Positions 28,231-37,339 of a DNA stretch of 64,000 nt are shown here, in pieces. The notes beneath the pieces are model-generated. The model saw only the letters and a program-made list of their open reading frames with translations. It did not search any database and was not told where the DNA came from. The stretch's first letter is position 1; every line of letters begins with the position of its first letter. Position numbers and translations under genes: made by a program. Origin of the DNA: Aureispira sp. CCB-QB1 (lineage in GTDB: Bacteria > Bacteroidota > Bacteroidia > Chitinophagales > Saprospiraceae); assembly GCF_000724545.1 (NCBI RefSeq), contig NZ_JHBV01000033.1:1-64000 (forward strand). The letters are read 5' to 3'.

Positions 28231-29592
28231 ATGAAAATCACATACCCGCCAAATAAATATTCGTTGCTAGCTATTTTTTTATTCCTCACAATAGCGTTAA
28301 CCCATCGAGACAGCTTTAGAGTTTATCTAAAACCATATAAAGTAATTTCTTTTGATATGGGAGGATACTATGTTTACTTACCTGCTTTTTTCATTCATCA
28401 GTCAACCGATTTTTCATTTATTCACCAACAAGCCAAACAATCAGGAAAAGTATACATCACTAGTCGTGATGGGAAAAAAGTTGAGGTGAATAAATATAGC
28501 ATGGGACCTGCTATTTTGTTAAGCCCCTTTTTTTTGTTGGGACATTTAGAAGCCTATTATTGGCAAGTGCCTAGAGACGGTTTTTCGTATACCTATCTTT
28601 TTTGGATGATAACAGGTACTATTTTCTATACTAGTCTTGCACTATTTTTGTTGCGAGCAGTTTTATTACGTTATTACAAAGATGTCCCTGTTGCGATCAC
28701 CCTATTAATTTTAGGGCTAGGAACCAATTTATTTTTCTACACTGTTTATGAATTTTTAATGTCCCATGCTTTTTCATTTTTTCTTTTTTCTTTAGCCTTA
28801 TTTTTAGCTATCAAATGGCTGGAACGTCCTACTCTACTGCCATTATTAGCCTTATCTTTTGTGGCAGGAATGTTAGCAATGACTCGATTGCCCAATATGA
28901 TCTTTTTCTTAGTATTAGCTTTTTGGAATGTTTGCTCTATAGAAAGCCTCAAAAATCGACTGCTGCTCTTTAAGACACACTGGAAAGCACTAGGTATTGG
29001 GTTGTTATTCTTTGCACTGCCCTTTGTTCCTCAACTATTGTATTGGAAAACTGTTGTAGGGTTTTATTTGATGAACGGCTATACTACCAATGGAGAAAAC
29101 TTTATCTTTAGCCAGCCTCACATATTTGAAATATTATTAGGATACAGAAAAGGTTGGTTAGTTTATAGTCCTGTCCTACTTTTAGGCTTTGTAGGGCTTC
29201 TGGTTTTATTAAAAAAACATAAAAATCTATTTGGCTCTCTCGCTATTTACATTGTTATTAATATTTATGTTGTGTCTTGTTGGTGGTGCTGGTCATATGG
29301 AGGCAGTTTTGGTATGCGAGCATTGGTAGAAGCCAGTGTTGTTCTTAGCATTCCGCTAGCAGCTCTCCTCCAAGAACTTTCTAAAAGCCCATTGATTAGT
29401 CACTTTTTGACTATTTTTATAACCGCTTGTCTTTGTTTGAATATGTTTCAATCGTATCAATACCACCATGGAATCATCCATTGGTCGAGGATGACTCAAA
29501 AATCCTACTGGGCTGTTTTTGGCGTAACACATCCTGCTCATCCTTATCATATCTATGAACGAGATAAGTATCTTTTGAAATCTGGACATTAA
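28231..29592 (+). CDS. polytopic membrane protein, GT-C-like
   Basis: A 453-residue integral membrane protein with about eleven hydrophobic helices. An aspartate in the first extracytoplasmic loop (SFDMGGYYVYLPAFF) and the overall layout resemble lipid-dependent GT-C glycosyltransferases. No diagnostic motif fixes substrate. It is followed after 107 bases by a GT2 enzyme like dolichyl-phosphate sugar synthases, which make the lipid donors that GT-C enzymes use; this context supports the call. Start at 28231 gives a proper N-terminal helix. Confidence 0.62.
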   Translation: MKITYPPNKYSLLAIFLFLTIALTHRDSFRVYLKPYKVISFDMGGYYVYLPAFFIHQSTDFSFIHQQAKQSGKVYITSRDGKKVEVNKYSMGPAILLSPFFLLGHLEAYYWQVPRDGFSYTYLFWMITGTIFYTSLALFLLRAVLLRYYKDVPVAITLLILGLGTNLFFYTVYEFLMSHAFSFFLFSLALFLAIKWLERPTLLPLLALSFVAGMLAMTRLPNMIFFLVLAFWNVCSIESLKNRLLLFKTHWKALGIGLLFFALPFVPQLLYWKTVVGFYLMNGYTTNGENFIFSQPHIFEILLGYRKGWLVYSPVLLLGFVGLLVLLKKHKNLFGSLAIYIVINIYVVSCWWCWSYGGSFGMRALVEASVVLSIPLAALLQELSKSPLISHFLTIFITACLCLNMFQSYQYHHGIIHWSRMTQKSYWAVFGVTHPAHPYHIYERDKYLLKSGH

Positions 29593-29699
29593 TTCCCTAT
29601 TTTTAACCATAGATTACTTCACTGCCAATACATAACAATCGTTACTTATGTATCCAAACATATGAAGTATTTATTTACAAATCGTTTTACTCAATCATA

Positions 29700-30524
29700 A
29701 TGCAACTACCAACTATCAATACGTTATCCATTGTTATTCCTGCTTATAATGAAGGGGCAACCATTCATTTGATTCTAAACAAAGTAAAAGCAGTACATTT
29801 AGCCCAAGGCATTCAGAAAGAAATTTTGATTATCAACGATTGTTCTACCGATAATACAGAAGCAGCTATTCAACAATATATAAAGGAAAATCCAACACTC
29901 GACATTCAATATTTCAAACATCAAAAAAACAAAGGGAAGGGGGCTGCCTTACATACGGGAATATCTAAAGCTACAGGAGAATATCTTGTCATTCAAGATG
30001 CCGACTTGGAATATGATCCTGAAGAGTACAATATTCTGCTCAAGCCTATTTTAAATGGAAATGCAGATGTCGTTTATGGCTCTAGATTCATGGGAGGCAA
30101 CCCACACCGCATTCTATTCTTTTGGCATAGTATCGGCAACAAACTATTGACCTTTTTATCAAATATGAATACCAATTTGAATCTAACAGACATGGAAACG
30201 TGTTACAAAATGTTTGATACTAAAATGGTTCAAAGTTTGGATCTGAAAGAAAAACGATTTGGTTTTGAGCCAGAGGTAACGGCTAAAATGGCGCGTATTC
30301 CAGATATTAGAGTGTATGAAGTTGGCATTTCTTATTATGGGAGAACCTTTGCAGAAGGCAAAAAAATCAATTGGAAAGATGGCGTTCGAGCTATCTATTG
30401 CATTGCTAAATTCAACCCTGTTAGAACTATAAAAAATGTATTTTTTGTAGGAATTTTGTTTCTACTTTTTATGATGCTAATTGCAGGCTCTTTAGCCTTC
30501 TTTAAGCTAGTCTTAGGATTATAA
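29700..30524 (+). CDS. GT2 polyprenyl-phosphate glycosyltransferase
   Basis: A 274-residue enzyme. Shows SIVIPAYNEGATI (nucleotide-sugar site, residues ~10-22), the QDADLEYDP DxD motif (~98), VYGSRFMGG and the KRFGFEPEVTAK block typical of dolichyl/polyprenyl-phosphate mannose or glucose synthases. One hydrophobic helix near the C-terminus anchors it to the membrane. Likely supplies a lipid-linked sugar to the neighbouring GT-C-like protein. Confidence 0.85.
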   Translation: MQLPTINTLSIVIPAYNEGATIHLILNKVKAVHLAQGIQKEILIINDCSTDNTEAAIQQYIKENPTLDIQYFKHQKNKGKGAALHTGISKATGEYLVIQDADLEYDPEEYNILLKPILNGNADVVYGSRFMGGNPHRILFFWHSIGNKLLTFLSNMNTNLNLTDMETCYKMFDTKMVQSLDLKEKRFGFEPEVTAKMARIPDIRVYEVGISYYGRTFAEGKKINWKDGVRAIYCIAKFNPVRTIKNVFFVGILFLLFMMLIAGSLAFFKLVLGL

Positions 30525-30676
30525 GTCCTATTACAATTCTATATTAGGTTAAACCTATTTGCCTTCATTGGCATGACAATTAACCATAACCTATACCTAT
30601 TATCCTGTGGGAGATTTGCTATTTTCACTCCAATAACTTGGTAGTGTCACAACTACTCCTTAGCTTCGCATTTATT

Positions 30677-30759
30677 ACTTATCGAGAAAGGTGGAGGGAC
30701 TTGCCCTTAGAAGCCTTGGCAACCTGCTTTAGTAAGGTGCTAACTCAAGACAGATAAGT
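30677..30759 (+). promoter_or_regulatory. SAM-I (S-box) riboswitch aptamer
   Basis: P1 is ACTTATC (30677-30683) paired with GATAAGT (30753-30759). Between them are the S-box signatures GAGAAAGGTGGAGGGACT, TGCCC, GGCAACC and AAGGTGCTAACTC. S-adenosylmethionine binding represses sulfur-assimilation and methionine genes. The genes downstream encode a homoserine sulfhydrylase and MetX, matching that role. Confidence 0.92.
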
Positions 30760-30830
30760 TAGAAAGCTTGATATCTACTGATAATCTACTATACCAAACG
30801 CTTCTAACTTTATCTGTTGGAAGCGTTTTT
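30751..30830 (+). terminator. riboswitch expression platform (antiterminator/terminator)
   Basis: A terminator hairpin at 30796-30830 (AAACGCTTCTAAC with GTTGGAAGCGTTT, then T5). Its 5' arm plus loop (30799-30816) is complementary, with one bulge, to 30751-30767, which includes the 3' half of P1. So P1 and the antiterminator exclude each other: SAM bound gives termination; SAM absent lets the antiterminator form. Confidence 0.85.
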
Positions 30831-30874
30831 CATTTTCTCGATAATGATGATATTTCTATCGTTACTAAACTTAG

Positions 30875-31015
30875 TACTTCGTGGATTTTTTAGCTTTTTT
30901 GTAAAAACCTAAAAAAGCATCTTTGCATCAGTTTGATTCTCAAACCTTTAAGAAATTAAGCAACAAAAAACATACTCTATTGATAATCAAACTGATGCGA
31001 TTTTCCCACGAAGTA
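30875..31015. repeat. MITE-like element with 10-bp terminal inverted repeats
   Basis: Ends are TACTTCGTGG and its exact complement CCACGAAGTA. An inner pair (GCATCAGTTTGAT near 30930 and ATCAAACTGATGC near 30985) extends the fold. 141 bases, no ORF. It lies between the riboswitch terminator and the start codon at 31032. Related to 26527-26618 and 51889-52066. Confidence 0.8.
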
Positions 31016-31031
31016 ATGTAAACTTTTTTTT

Positions 31032-32642
31032 ATGAAAATCACATTAAATCGACAAAATGATTTTTATCATTTTTTAGCACAAAACGAATCGGGTGCTCGC
31101 TTAGAATTAGATGCAGCGCCTTCTATTGGTGGTCAAAATAAGGGATTCCGCCCTATGGAATCTTTACTAGCAGGGCTCGGTGGTTGCTCTGCCATTGATA
31201 TTATTAGTATCTTAAAAAAGCAACGTCAAGAAATCATAGACTTCCAAATAGAAATTGAAGCCAATAGAGACACCGAAGCTGTTCCTGCCATTTTTAAAGA
31301 TATTGAGGTAAAAATTATCATAACAGGAACAGTTGATGAGAAAAAGCTTCAAAAGGCAATTGATTTAACCGTAGATAAATATTGCTCTGTCTATCATATT
31401 TTAAAAGAAACGGCTGCTATCAATTACAGCTATGAATTGGTTCCTGCCTCCCCTAAAAAAGTAGCATCAACAACTTATAAAGCAGAAACGTTGGCAATTC
31501 GAACACAAACAGCACCAACGCACAACAGAGAACACTCAGCTCCATTGTACTTGACTTCTAGCTTTACCTTTGAAAATGCCGAACAAGCTAGAGCCGTCTT
31601 TGCAGGAGAAGAAGAAGCACACATTTATTCTCGTTTTTCCAATCCAAATGCTAGTGAATTCATTCAAAAAATGTGTTTGTTAGAAGGTACTGAAGATGGG
31701 TTTGCAACTGCTTCGGGAATGTCTTCTATCTTTGCCTCACTCGCTCCTTTTCTCAAAAAAGGAGATCACTTAATTGCTTGCCGCTCTGTTTTTGGAAATA
31801 CACACCGTATTATCACAGAAATTTTACCCGAATGGGGCGTGGACTATACTTATGTAGACATTGACCAGCCTGAAACATGGGAAGCCGCAATACAGCCCAA
31901 CACGAAGATGTTGTTTGCCGAAACACCCTCTAATCCCGCCTTAGATTTTATTGATTTAGAATGGTTAGGGAAATTAACAAAAAAACACAACATATTGCTT
32001 AATATCGACAACTGCTTTGCTACTCCTTACTTACAACGACCTAGCGACTATGGAGCAGATTTAGTCGTTCACTCTGCTACCAAATGGATCGATGGACAAG
32101 GAAGGGTTTTAGGTGGTTTGGTATTGGGCAAAAAAGAACTGGTTGCCAAAGTTTATGCCTTTGCTCGTCGGACAGGACCTTCTATCTCACCATTTAATGC
32201 TTGGATATTATCCAAAAGTTTAGAGACACTAGCTGTTCGAATGGAGTGCCACTCTGCCAATGCCTATGCGCTGGCTAGTTATCTAGAACATCACCCAGAA
32301 ATAGAATCGGTTAAATATCCTCATCTCCCTTCACATCCTCAGTTTGATTTAGCCAAACGCCAAATGAAGTTAGGAGGAGGTCTATTTACTTGTATTGTAA
32401 AAGGAGGCTTAGAACGTGGTCGCCGATTCTTGGACGCTTTAGAACTGTTGTCTTTAACAGCCAACCTAGGGGATACTAGAACCATTGCCACACATCCTGC
32501 GTCTACCACACATTCTAAGCTCAGTACAACTGATCGAGAAGCCGTTGGCATTTTAGATGGTTTGATTCGCTTTTCTGTAGGCTTAGAACATTTAGATGAC
32601 CTTATTAATGATATTAATCAAGCTTTAGAAAAATCTAAATAA
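31032..32642 (+). CDS. OsmC domain fused to O-acyl-homoserine sulfhydrylase
   Basis: A 536-residue fusion. Residues 1-137 are an OsmC-family domain with both reactive cysteines (Cys52 in GGCS, Cys118 in KYCSVYH); OsmC proteins reduce organic peroxides. Residues ~145-536 are a PLP-dependent Cys/Met-metabolism enzyme of the MetZ/MetY type, with the PLP lysine Lys351 in HSATKWIDGQG and SGMSSI near 228. It would make homocysteine from acylhomoserine and sulfide. Under SAM-I control and followed five bases later by metX. Confidence 0.87.
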   Translation: MKITLNRQNDFYHFLAQNESGARLELDAAPSIGGQNKGFRPMESLLAGLGGCSAIDIISILKKQRQEIIDFQIEIEANRDTEAVPAIFKDIEVKIIITGTVDEKKLQKAIDLTVDKYCSVYHILKETAAINYSYELVPASPKKVASTTYKAETLAIRTQTAPTHNREHSAPLYLTSSFTFENAEQARAVFAGEEEAHIYSRFSNPNASEFIQKMCLLEGTEDGFATASGMSSIFASLAPFLKKGDHLIACRSVFGNTHRIITEILPEWGVDYTYVDIDQPETWEAAIQPNTKMLFAETPSNPALDFIDLEWLGKLTKKHNILLNIDNCFATPYLQRPSDYGADLVVHSATKWIDGQGRVLGGLVLGKKELVAKVYAFARRTGPSISPFNAWILSKSLETLAVRMECHSANAYALASYLEHHPEIESVKYPHLPSHPQFDLAKRQMKLGGGLFTCIVKGGLERGRRFLDALELLSLTANLGDTRTIATHPASTTHSKLSTTDREAVGILDGLIRFSVGLEHLDDLINDINQALEKSK

Positions 32643-32647
32643 CCAGT

Positions 32648-33688
32648 ATGATTTATCCAAAAAACGTACAAATTTACAAATATCAACAAGGTTTTAACCT
32701 AGAACAAGGCGGGCATTTAGTCGAACTAGAGATTGCCTATCATACTTTTGGGACACTCAATGCAGCCAAAGATAATGTTGTTTGGGTTTTTCATGCTTTA
32801 ACAGCAAACTCTGATCCTACGGATTGGTGGCAAGGTGTGGTAGGAGACAATACACTTGTCAATCCTGACAAACATTTTATTGTTTGTGCCAATGTCTTGG
32901 GTTCTTTTTATGGCACAACGAACCCTCGCTCTATTAATCCTACAACTGGCTTAGCTTATGGCATTGAATTTCCTTCATTTACGGTTCGAGATGTCGTACA
33001 AGCACACCATTTACTACGTCAACATTTAGGTATTTCTACCGTAATGATGGGGCTTGGAGGCTCTTTTGGAGGACATCAAGCTTTAGAATTTGCGCTTGCG
33101 GCTCCTAATGTGGTCAAAAGTTTGGTCTTGTTGGCAACTAGTGCACGAGAAACGGCTTGGAGTATTGCCATTCACGAAGCGCAACGAATGGCATTAGAAA
33201 CAGATGCTACTTGGCAAGAGGACAGTCCATCAGCTGGCTCCATGGGCTTAAAAACAGCGAGAGCCTTAGGGCTTATTTCTTACCGAACCATCAATGCCTA
33301 TATCCAAACCCAAACAGATAATACGCCCAAACTCGATCAACATCGTGCCGCTTCGTATGTCCGTTATCAAGGCGAAAAACTAGCCCAACGCTTTCACGCA
33401 CATTGTTATTGGCACCTTTCTAAATGTCTAGATACGCATCATATTGGTCGAGATAGAGCTCCAATCGAAACTGTTTTGGCAAATCTCAATATTCCTGTGT
33501 CTGTTATTGGGATTACGAGTGACTTGTTAATTCCTGTATCTGAACAGCAGTTTTTAACGCAGCATTTGCCCAAAAGTGTTTATTATGAAATCGACTCAAA
33601 ATTTGGTCATGATGGATTTTTAATTGAAGTCTCACAAATTAATACTATTTTGGAAGAACACTTTAAACGACTGAGGACAAACTATTAA
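32648..33688 (+). CDS. metX: homoserine O-acetyltransferase MetX
   Basis: A 346-residue alpha/beta hydrolase-fold enzyme that activates homoserine with acetyl-CoA (or succinyl-CoA; specificity is not certain). Catalytic residues by position are Ser139 in GGSFGG, Asp292 in SDLLIP and His321 in FGHDGF. The usual nucleophile elbow is GGSMGG; Phe replaces Met here. It supplies the acylhomoserine for the sulfhydrylase immediately upstream. Confidence 0.92.
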   Translation: MIYPKNVQIYKYQQGFNLEQGGHLVELEIAYHTFGTLNAAKDNVVWVFHALTANSDPTDWWQGVVGDNTLVNPDKHFIVCANVLGSFYGTTNPRSINPTTGLAYGIEFPSFTVRDVVQAHHLLRQHLGISTVMMGLGGSFGGHQALEFALAAPNVVKSLVLLATSARETAWSIAIHEAQRMALETDATWQEDSPSAGSMGLKTARALGLISYRTINAYIQTQTDNTPKLDQHRAASYVRYQGEKLAQRFHAHCYWHLSKCLDTHHIGRDRAPIETVLANLNIPVSVIGITSDLLIPVSEQQFLTQHLPKSVYYEIDSKFGHDGFLIEVSQINTILEEHFKRLRTNY

Positions 33689-33707
33689 GTTTCCTAAAAC
33701 CATTCTT

Positions 33708-34826
33708 ATGAAAATCATTCTATTATTTTTTATCCTAACAGGACTCTTTGCTTGTTCTAATTTTGTAACAGCTGACGAAATTCTAAATCAAGGCATTGAA
33801 AAAGTCGAGCAACAAAACTACAAAGGGGCTATTGAAGATTTTACCAAGGTCATCGAGGCGAATCCTGAAAATGCGACAGCGTATACCGAGAGAGCTTTTG
33901 CACATTGTGAATTGGAAAATTACCCAGCAGCACAAAGTGACTTAGACAAAGCACTAGAGTTAGTTCCAAACTCCTTTAGAGCATACAATTGTCAAGGCAT
34001 TCTTTTTTCTGCTTTGGGGCAAGAGGAAAAAGCCATTGAAAGTTATTCCACTGCGATTCAATTGCAAGCTAATTCTGCTACCTTGTATTATAATCGTGGT
34101 ATTTCTTATAATACAATAGCCAATTATGAAGCAGCATTGGCCGACTTTGATGCAGCGATTGAGTTAGAAGAAGATAATACCGATTGTTTTTACCAAAAAG
34201 CAGCCTGTTTTTATGATATGGAGGCTTATGATATGGCCATTGATGAATTGGATAGAATTATTGAGTCAGTCCCTAATTATGCAGATGCATTTATCAAACG
34301 TGGCGATGCCTACGAGATGAAAGCTGATTATGAAGCGGCAATTGAGGACTACAATCGCTTTATTGAACTGCAAAGCGATGATCCACTAGGTTATAACAAT
34401 AGAGGATATACGTTTAATAAAATGGGAAAGTATGAGGCAGCTTGTCAAGATTTTGACAAAGCAATTGAATTAGATGTTGATTATGAATTGGCTTATTTAA
34501 ATAAGGGAGATGCCAAACTAGCTACCCTACAATACGATGAAGCAATTCAACTTTACCAAAAAGTTTTAGATATTAATCCCGTGTCATTTGCGGCCTTGAG
34601 TTCGCTAGCAGATGTCTACGAAGCAACCAACAATTATTCGGCTGCCATTGAGCGTTATCACCAAATAATAGCTATAGATTCTACTTACGGAGAGGATTAT
34701 TTAGCTAGGGGAATGCTTTACATCAAGGAAAATGAGCGGCAAAAAGCCTGTATGGATTTCAAAACAGCTATCGAGTTGGGAGAAGAAACAACTGCTGTTG
34801 ATGCTTTCAATGAATATTGTAGGTAA
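33708..34826 (+). CDS. TPR lipoprotein
   Basis: A 372-residue lipoprotein with lipobox LFAC (Cys16) and about ten 34-residue tetratricopeptide repeats from residue ~25 to the end (pattern YxxAIxDFxxAIELxPxNAxxYxxRG). TPRs mediate protein contacts; here it is probably in the periplasm or on the outer membrane. It starts 19 bases after metX, but its function is not obviously linked to methionine. Confidence 0.85.
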   Translation: MKIILLFFILTGLFACSNFVTADEILNQGIEKVEQQNYKGAIEDFTKVIEANPENATAYTERAFAHCELENYPAAQSDLDKALELVPNSFRAYNCQGILFSALGQEEKAIESYSTAIQLQANSATLYYNRGISYNTIANYEAALADFDAAIELEEDNTDCFYQKAACFYDMEAYDMAIDELDRIIESVPNYADAFIKRGDAYEMKADYEAAIEDYNRFIELQSDDPLGYNNRGYTFNKMGKYEAACQDFDKAIELDVDYELAYLNKGDAKLATLQYDEAIQLYQKVLDINPVSFAALSSLADVYEATNNYSAAIERYHQIIAIDSTYGEDYLARGMLYIKENERQKACMDFKTAIELGEETTAVDAFNEYCR

Positions 34827-34969
34827 TTTTTAAGGTTCAAGGCATATCTTCCGCCTTATCTTGGCATATGTTTTGGATTCATAATAAGTATACTTTTAAG
34901 GTTGGATCAATAGTACCTTGCCAAAACCTAGCGGTCTATTGTCCCAACCATTCTTAGAAAAATACACAC

Positions 34970-35836
34970 ATGAGAATTTTATTATTGCTTTTAAGTACTT
35001 TATTTATTTCCTTGTCTATTCACGCTCAAGGTACTTGGAATGATTATGTAATTGGGCGTCCAATGCCTGGTTATTTTGAAGCCAAACAAACGGTTGCCAA
35101 AGCCTGGGGCATCAATTATCAAGCTACTTTTGCTGGCTGTGTTTTATCTGATGAGATGTCTGATAAATCCAAGCAGTACCAAGCTACCAATAAAGCCTAC
35201 TTCAAAACCTTGGCCATTAAATATGGGGATAATTGGATGGAGGAATTTGAATTGGAAGTAAAAAAAGAAATGCATCGTAATACAAGCCAAAAAAAAGGGA
35301 TTTGGTACGAACTAGTTGATAACAATAAAGACAAATCCTTTTACGCTGCCAAACAAGTTGTTGCTCAAACGTGGGGCATTACCTACAAACCTCAATTTTT
35401 GACAAAAGACATGAGTGCAACCGAAAAAGCTGCCTTAACAGAGCTTTTTCTCGCTAATAACGATTACGTACAACAACTAGAAAATACCTTTGGTAAAGGT
35501 TGGCAAAAAATACTCGATCAAGAAGTAGAGTTTGAAGTAGCCAAGCAGCAACATTTAGCCAATAATACAGCTACTTGGGTGGATTATGTGGTTGGCAAGC
35601 CTTATATGACTTATTTTGAGGCTAAAAAAATAGTAGCCAAAGATTGGGGAATTGCTTACGAAGTAAAATTCCAAGGTTGTGAACTCACGCCCAAAATGGA
35701 AAAAGAAATGGCTAAAGTAGAAAAATCAAACGCTCGCTATTTCAAAACCTTAGAAAAGCTTTATGGGGAAGATTGGAAAACGAAATTTGATAGGGCAGTA
35801 CAGAAAAAAGTCGCTCAAGCGCATTTGTCTCAATAG
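34970..35836 (+). CDS. secreted protein with three tandem ~85-residue domains
   Basis: A 288-residue exported protein: signal peptide ending SIHAQ, then three copies of one domain at residues ~20-105, ~106-192 and ~195-285. Each copy starts with T/IW-x-D/E-Y/L-V, then YFEAKxxVAKxWGIxY, and ends near LYGxDWxxxFxxxVxxxV. Copies 1 and 3 are closest and share a Cys (FAGC, FQGC) missing in copy 2, so copies 1 and 3 could be disulfide-related. The domain is not one I recognise. Confidence 0.7.
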   Translation: MRILLLLLSTLFISLSIHAQGTWNDYVIGRPMPGYFEAKQTVAKAWGINYQATFAGCVLSDEMSDKSKQYQATNKAYFKTLAIKYGDNWMEEFELEVKKEMHRNTSQKKGIWYELVDNNKDKSFYAAKQVVAQTWGITYKPQFLTKDMSATEKAALTELFLANNDYVQQLENTFGKGWQKILDQEVEFEVAKQQHLANNTATWVDYVVGKPYMTYFEAKKIVAKDWGIAYEVKFQGCELTPKMEKEMAKVEKSNARYFKTLEKLYGEDWKTKFDRAVQKKVAQAHLSQ

Positions 35837-35852
35837 TTTTGCTCTATATTAG

Positions 35853-35893
35853 ACAACCGAATTCCAGCTAAAATAGGAACTCGGTTGTTTTTT
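35853..35893. terminator. intrinsic terminator
   Basis: Stem ACAACCGAATTCC with GGAACTCGGTTGT, then T6, after the triple-domain gene and facing the convergent NTF2-like gene. Confidence 0.85.
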
Positions 35894-35897
35894 ATAA

Positions 35898-36332
35898 TTA
35901 TGACTCCACCTTTTCGATTACAGGCATATCGTTGACAATCTGCCAAGTGCCATCCTCTTGTTCTACCAACAATAAATAAGTATTAAAAATCAGCTTTTTG
36001 CCAACAAATGTTGCGTGAACATAAGCATTAACACCTTGAATGTTGATGCTATTTATACGAACAGCCCTATCATCGCCTCCTATCTTTTTTGCCTCTAACA
36101 ACGACAGGTACGTTTCTTTATCCGTTACACTCAAATCTTTACTTCCAAACATCCGATTGACCAAAGCACGAAAATCTTTGTGTAAAACTTTCTTCATTTT
36201 GGTAACGTTCTGTTGGTCGGCACTTTTGGCAAACATCTCTACAACGTCTACAATTGCTTTAGCAGAATTGGATTGCCCATAGTTATCGGTAAGCGATAAA
36301 CATAAAATCGTTCCTAATAATAATGTTTTCAT
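35898..36332 (-). CDS. exported NTF2/SnoaL-like protein
   Basis: A 144-residue protein, signal peptide ending NYGQ, then an NTF2-like alpha+beta cone domain (IVDVVEMFAKSADQQNVTKMKKVLHKDFRALVNR ... VNAYVHATFVGKKLIFNTYLLLVEQEDGTWQIVND). Such domains bind small ligands or act as enzymes; no catalytic residue can be assigned. The start at 36332 (MKTLLLG) is used as it opens the signal peptide. A MarR-type operator copy lies 80-100 bases upstream. Confidence 0.65.
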   Translation of the reverse strand: MKTLLLGTILCLSLTDNYGQSNSAKAIVDVVEMFAKSADQQNVTKMKKVLHKDFRALVNRMFGSKDLSVTDKETYLSLLEAKKIGGDDRAVRINSINIQGVNAYVHATFVGKKLIFNTYLLLVEQEDGTWQIVNDMPVIEKVES

Positions 36333-36412
36333 AATAATCTTTTTTATAGTAATTAAAATCAATGATTTCTGTGTTTTTAAATTCGATAAAATGCACCTAA
36401 CGATTGACTAAA

Positions 36413-36434
36413 CAATTATTGACTTATCAATGAT
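36413..36434. promoter_or_regulatory. MarR-type operator, copy 1
   Basis: CAATTATTGACTTATCAATG contains the inverted repeat TTGA-N2-TATCAA and is 17 of 18 identical over its first part to 36972-36989. It lies upstream of the NTF2-like gene. Confidence 0.6.
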
Positions 36435-36523
36435 CAGTATAAAAAAATAGCACTAGTTATTGCATCTCGCTATTCCTCTGGAAGGGCAGTACTTAAAACA
36501 ATTGCTCTTTGCCTTTTGTCTTG

Positions 36524-36964
36524 CTAAAGTTTGTCAAAATTATCATGAATTTTCTTGAGCAATCGATTCAAAGTAACTTTCTCTTCATCACTAATTCCAT
36601 CCAATCCTTTAGCTCTCATTTCAACGGCTACTGGCAAGACTTTTTCGACCACTCCTGCCCCTTTTTCTGTCAGATAAATACCAAAAGAGCGGCGATCGGC
36701 CCCACCTTCTCTTTTTATTAGCATTTGCTTTTGTAACAAGTCCAAAATTCTAGTAATCGACGCTGGGTCTTTGTAAGTAGAAGTTGCAATTTCTCGTTGA
36801 GTGGTTCCTGGATACTCACTGATTCGTTTTAAGACGACCCACTGTTCGCTAGACAAATTGACTCCAATGTTTGATAATTCCTTTTTAGCGTACTTTTTGA
36901 ACCTTCTAGAAACTCGTTCCAACAAAAAAACATAAACATCATCTAATAGTAAATCTTTGCTCAT
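36524..36964 (-). CDS. MarR family transcriptional regulator
   Basis: A 146-residue winged-helix repressor. The recognition region TQREIATSTYKDPASITRILDLLQKQMLIKREG (residues ~55-90) and RSFGIYLTEKGAG wing are standard for MarR. These proteins respond to phenolic or toxic ligands and repress efflux genes. Divergent from a MacB-type permease/adaptor pair. Two near-identical operators, upstream and downstream of the gene, point to autoregulation and control of the NTF2-like gene. Confidence 0.88.
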   Translation of the reverse strand: MSKDLLLDDVYVFLLERVSRRFKKYAKKELSNIGVNLSSEQWVVLKRISEYPGTTQREIATSTYKDPASITRILDLLQKQMLIKREGGADRRSFGIYLTEKGAGVVEKVLPVAVEMRAKGLDGISDEEKVTLNRLLKKIHDNFDKL

Positions 36965-36971
36965 AGAATAT

Positions 36972-36993
36972 CAATTATTGATTTATCAACAAT
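36972..36993. promoter_or_regulatory. MarR-type operator, copy 2
   Basis: CAATTATTGATTTATCAACA begins eight bases before the marR-like start codon. It repeats the site at 36413. Confidence 0.6.
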
Positions 36994-37177
36994 AATAATA
37001 GAAATAACTTAGTAATCCAAGTTTTTGATTTAGAAATGTACAAATCCATCCTTCACTTGTTCTCCTATAAATGAGTGACATTAAAGCTAGCCCTATATTT
37101 CTAACATAAAAAAAAGTTGTTGTTTAGGCGCTTATCAAAATGAATCGTTAAAATAAGTCTATTCGTCTTTTTAATTT

Positions 37178-37206
37178 TTGCACTTTTAAATTTTCTCTTA
37201 CTTTTG
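37178..37206 (+). promoter_or_regulatory. promoter of permease/adaptor operon
   Basis: TTG 37178-37180, 18 bases, TACTTTTG 37199-37206. The leader to the GTG start would be about 125 bases. Confidence 0.5.
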
Positions 37207-37339
37207 TAGCTTCAATTCATTTATACCCAACTTGGCTTAAATATTGTTTAAAATTTAGTTTTTCCTAGAAAAACAGCTATCTCCTAATACAATAATACCC
37301 TGCTGTTTAAAAGGCTACCATAATAAAAATTACATCAAA

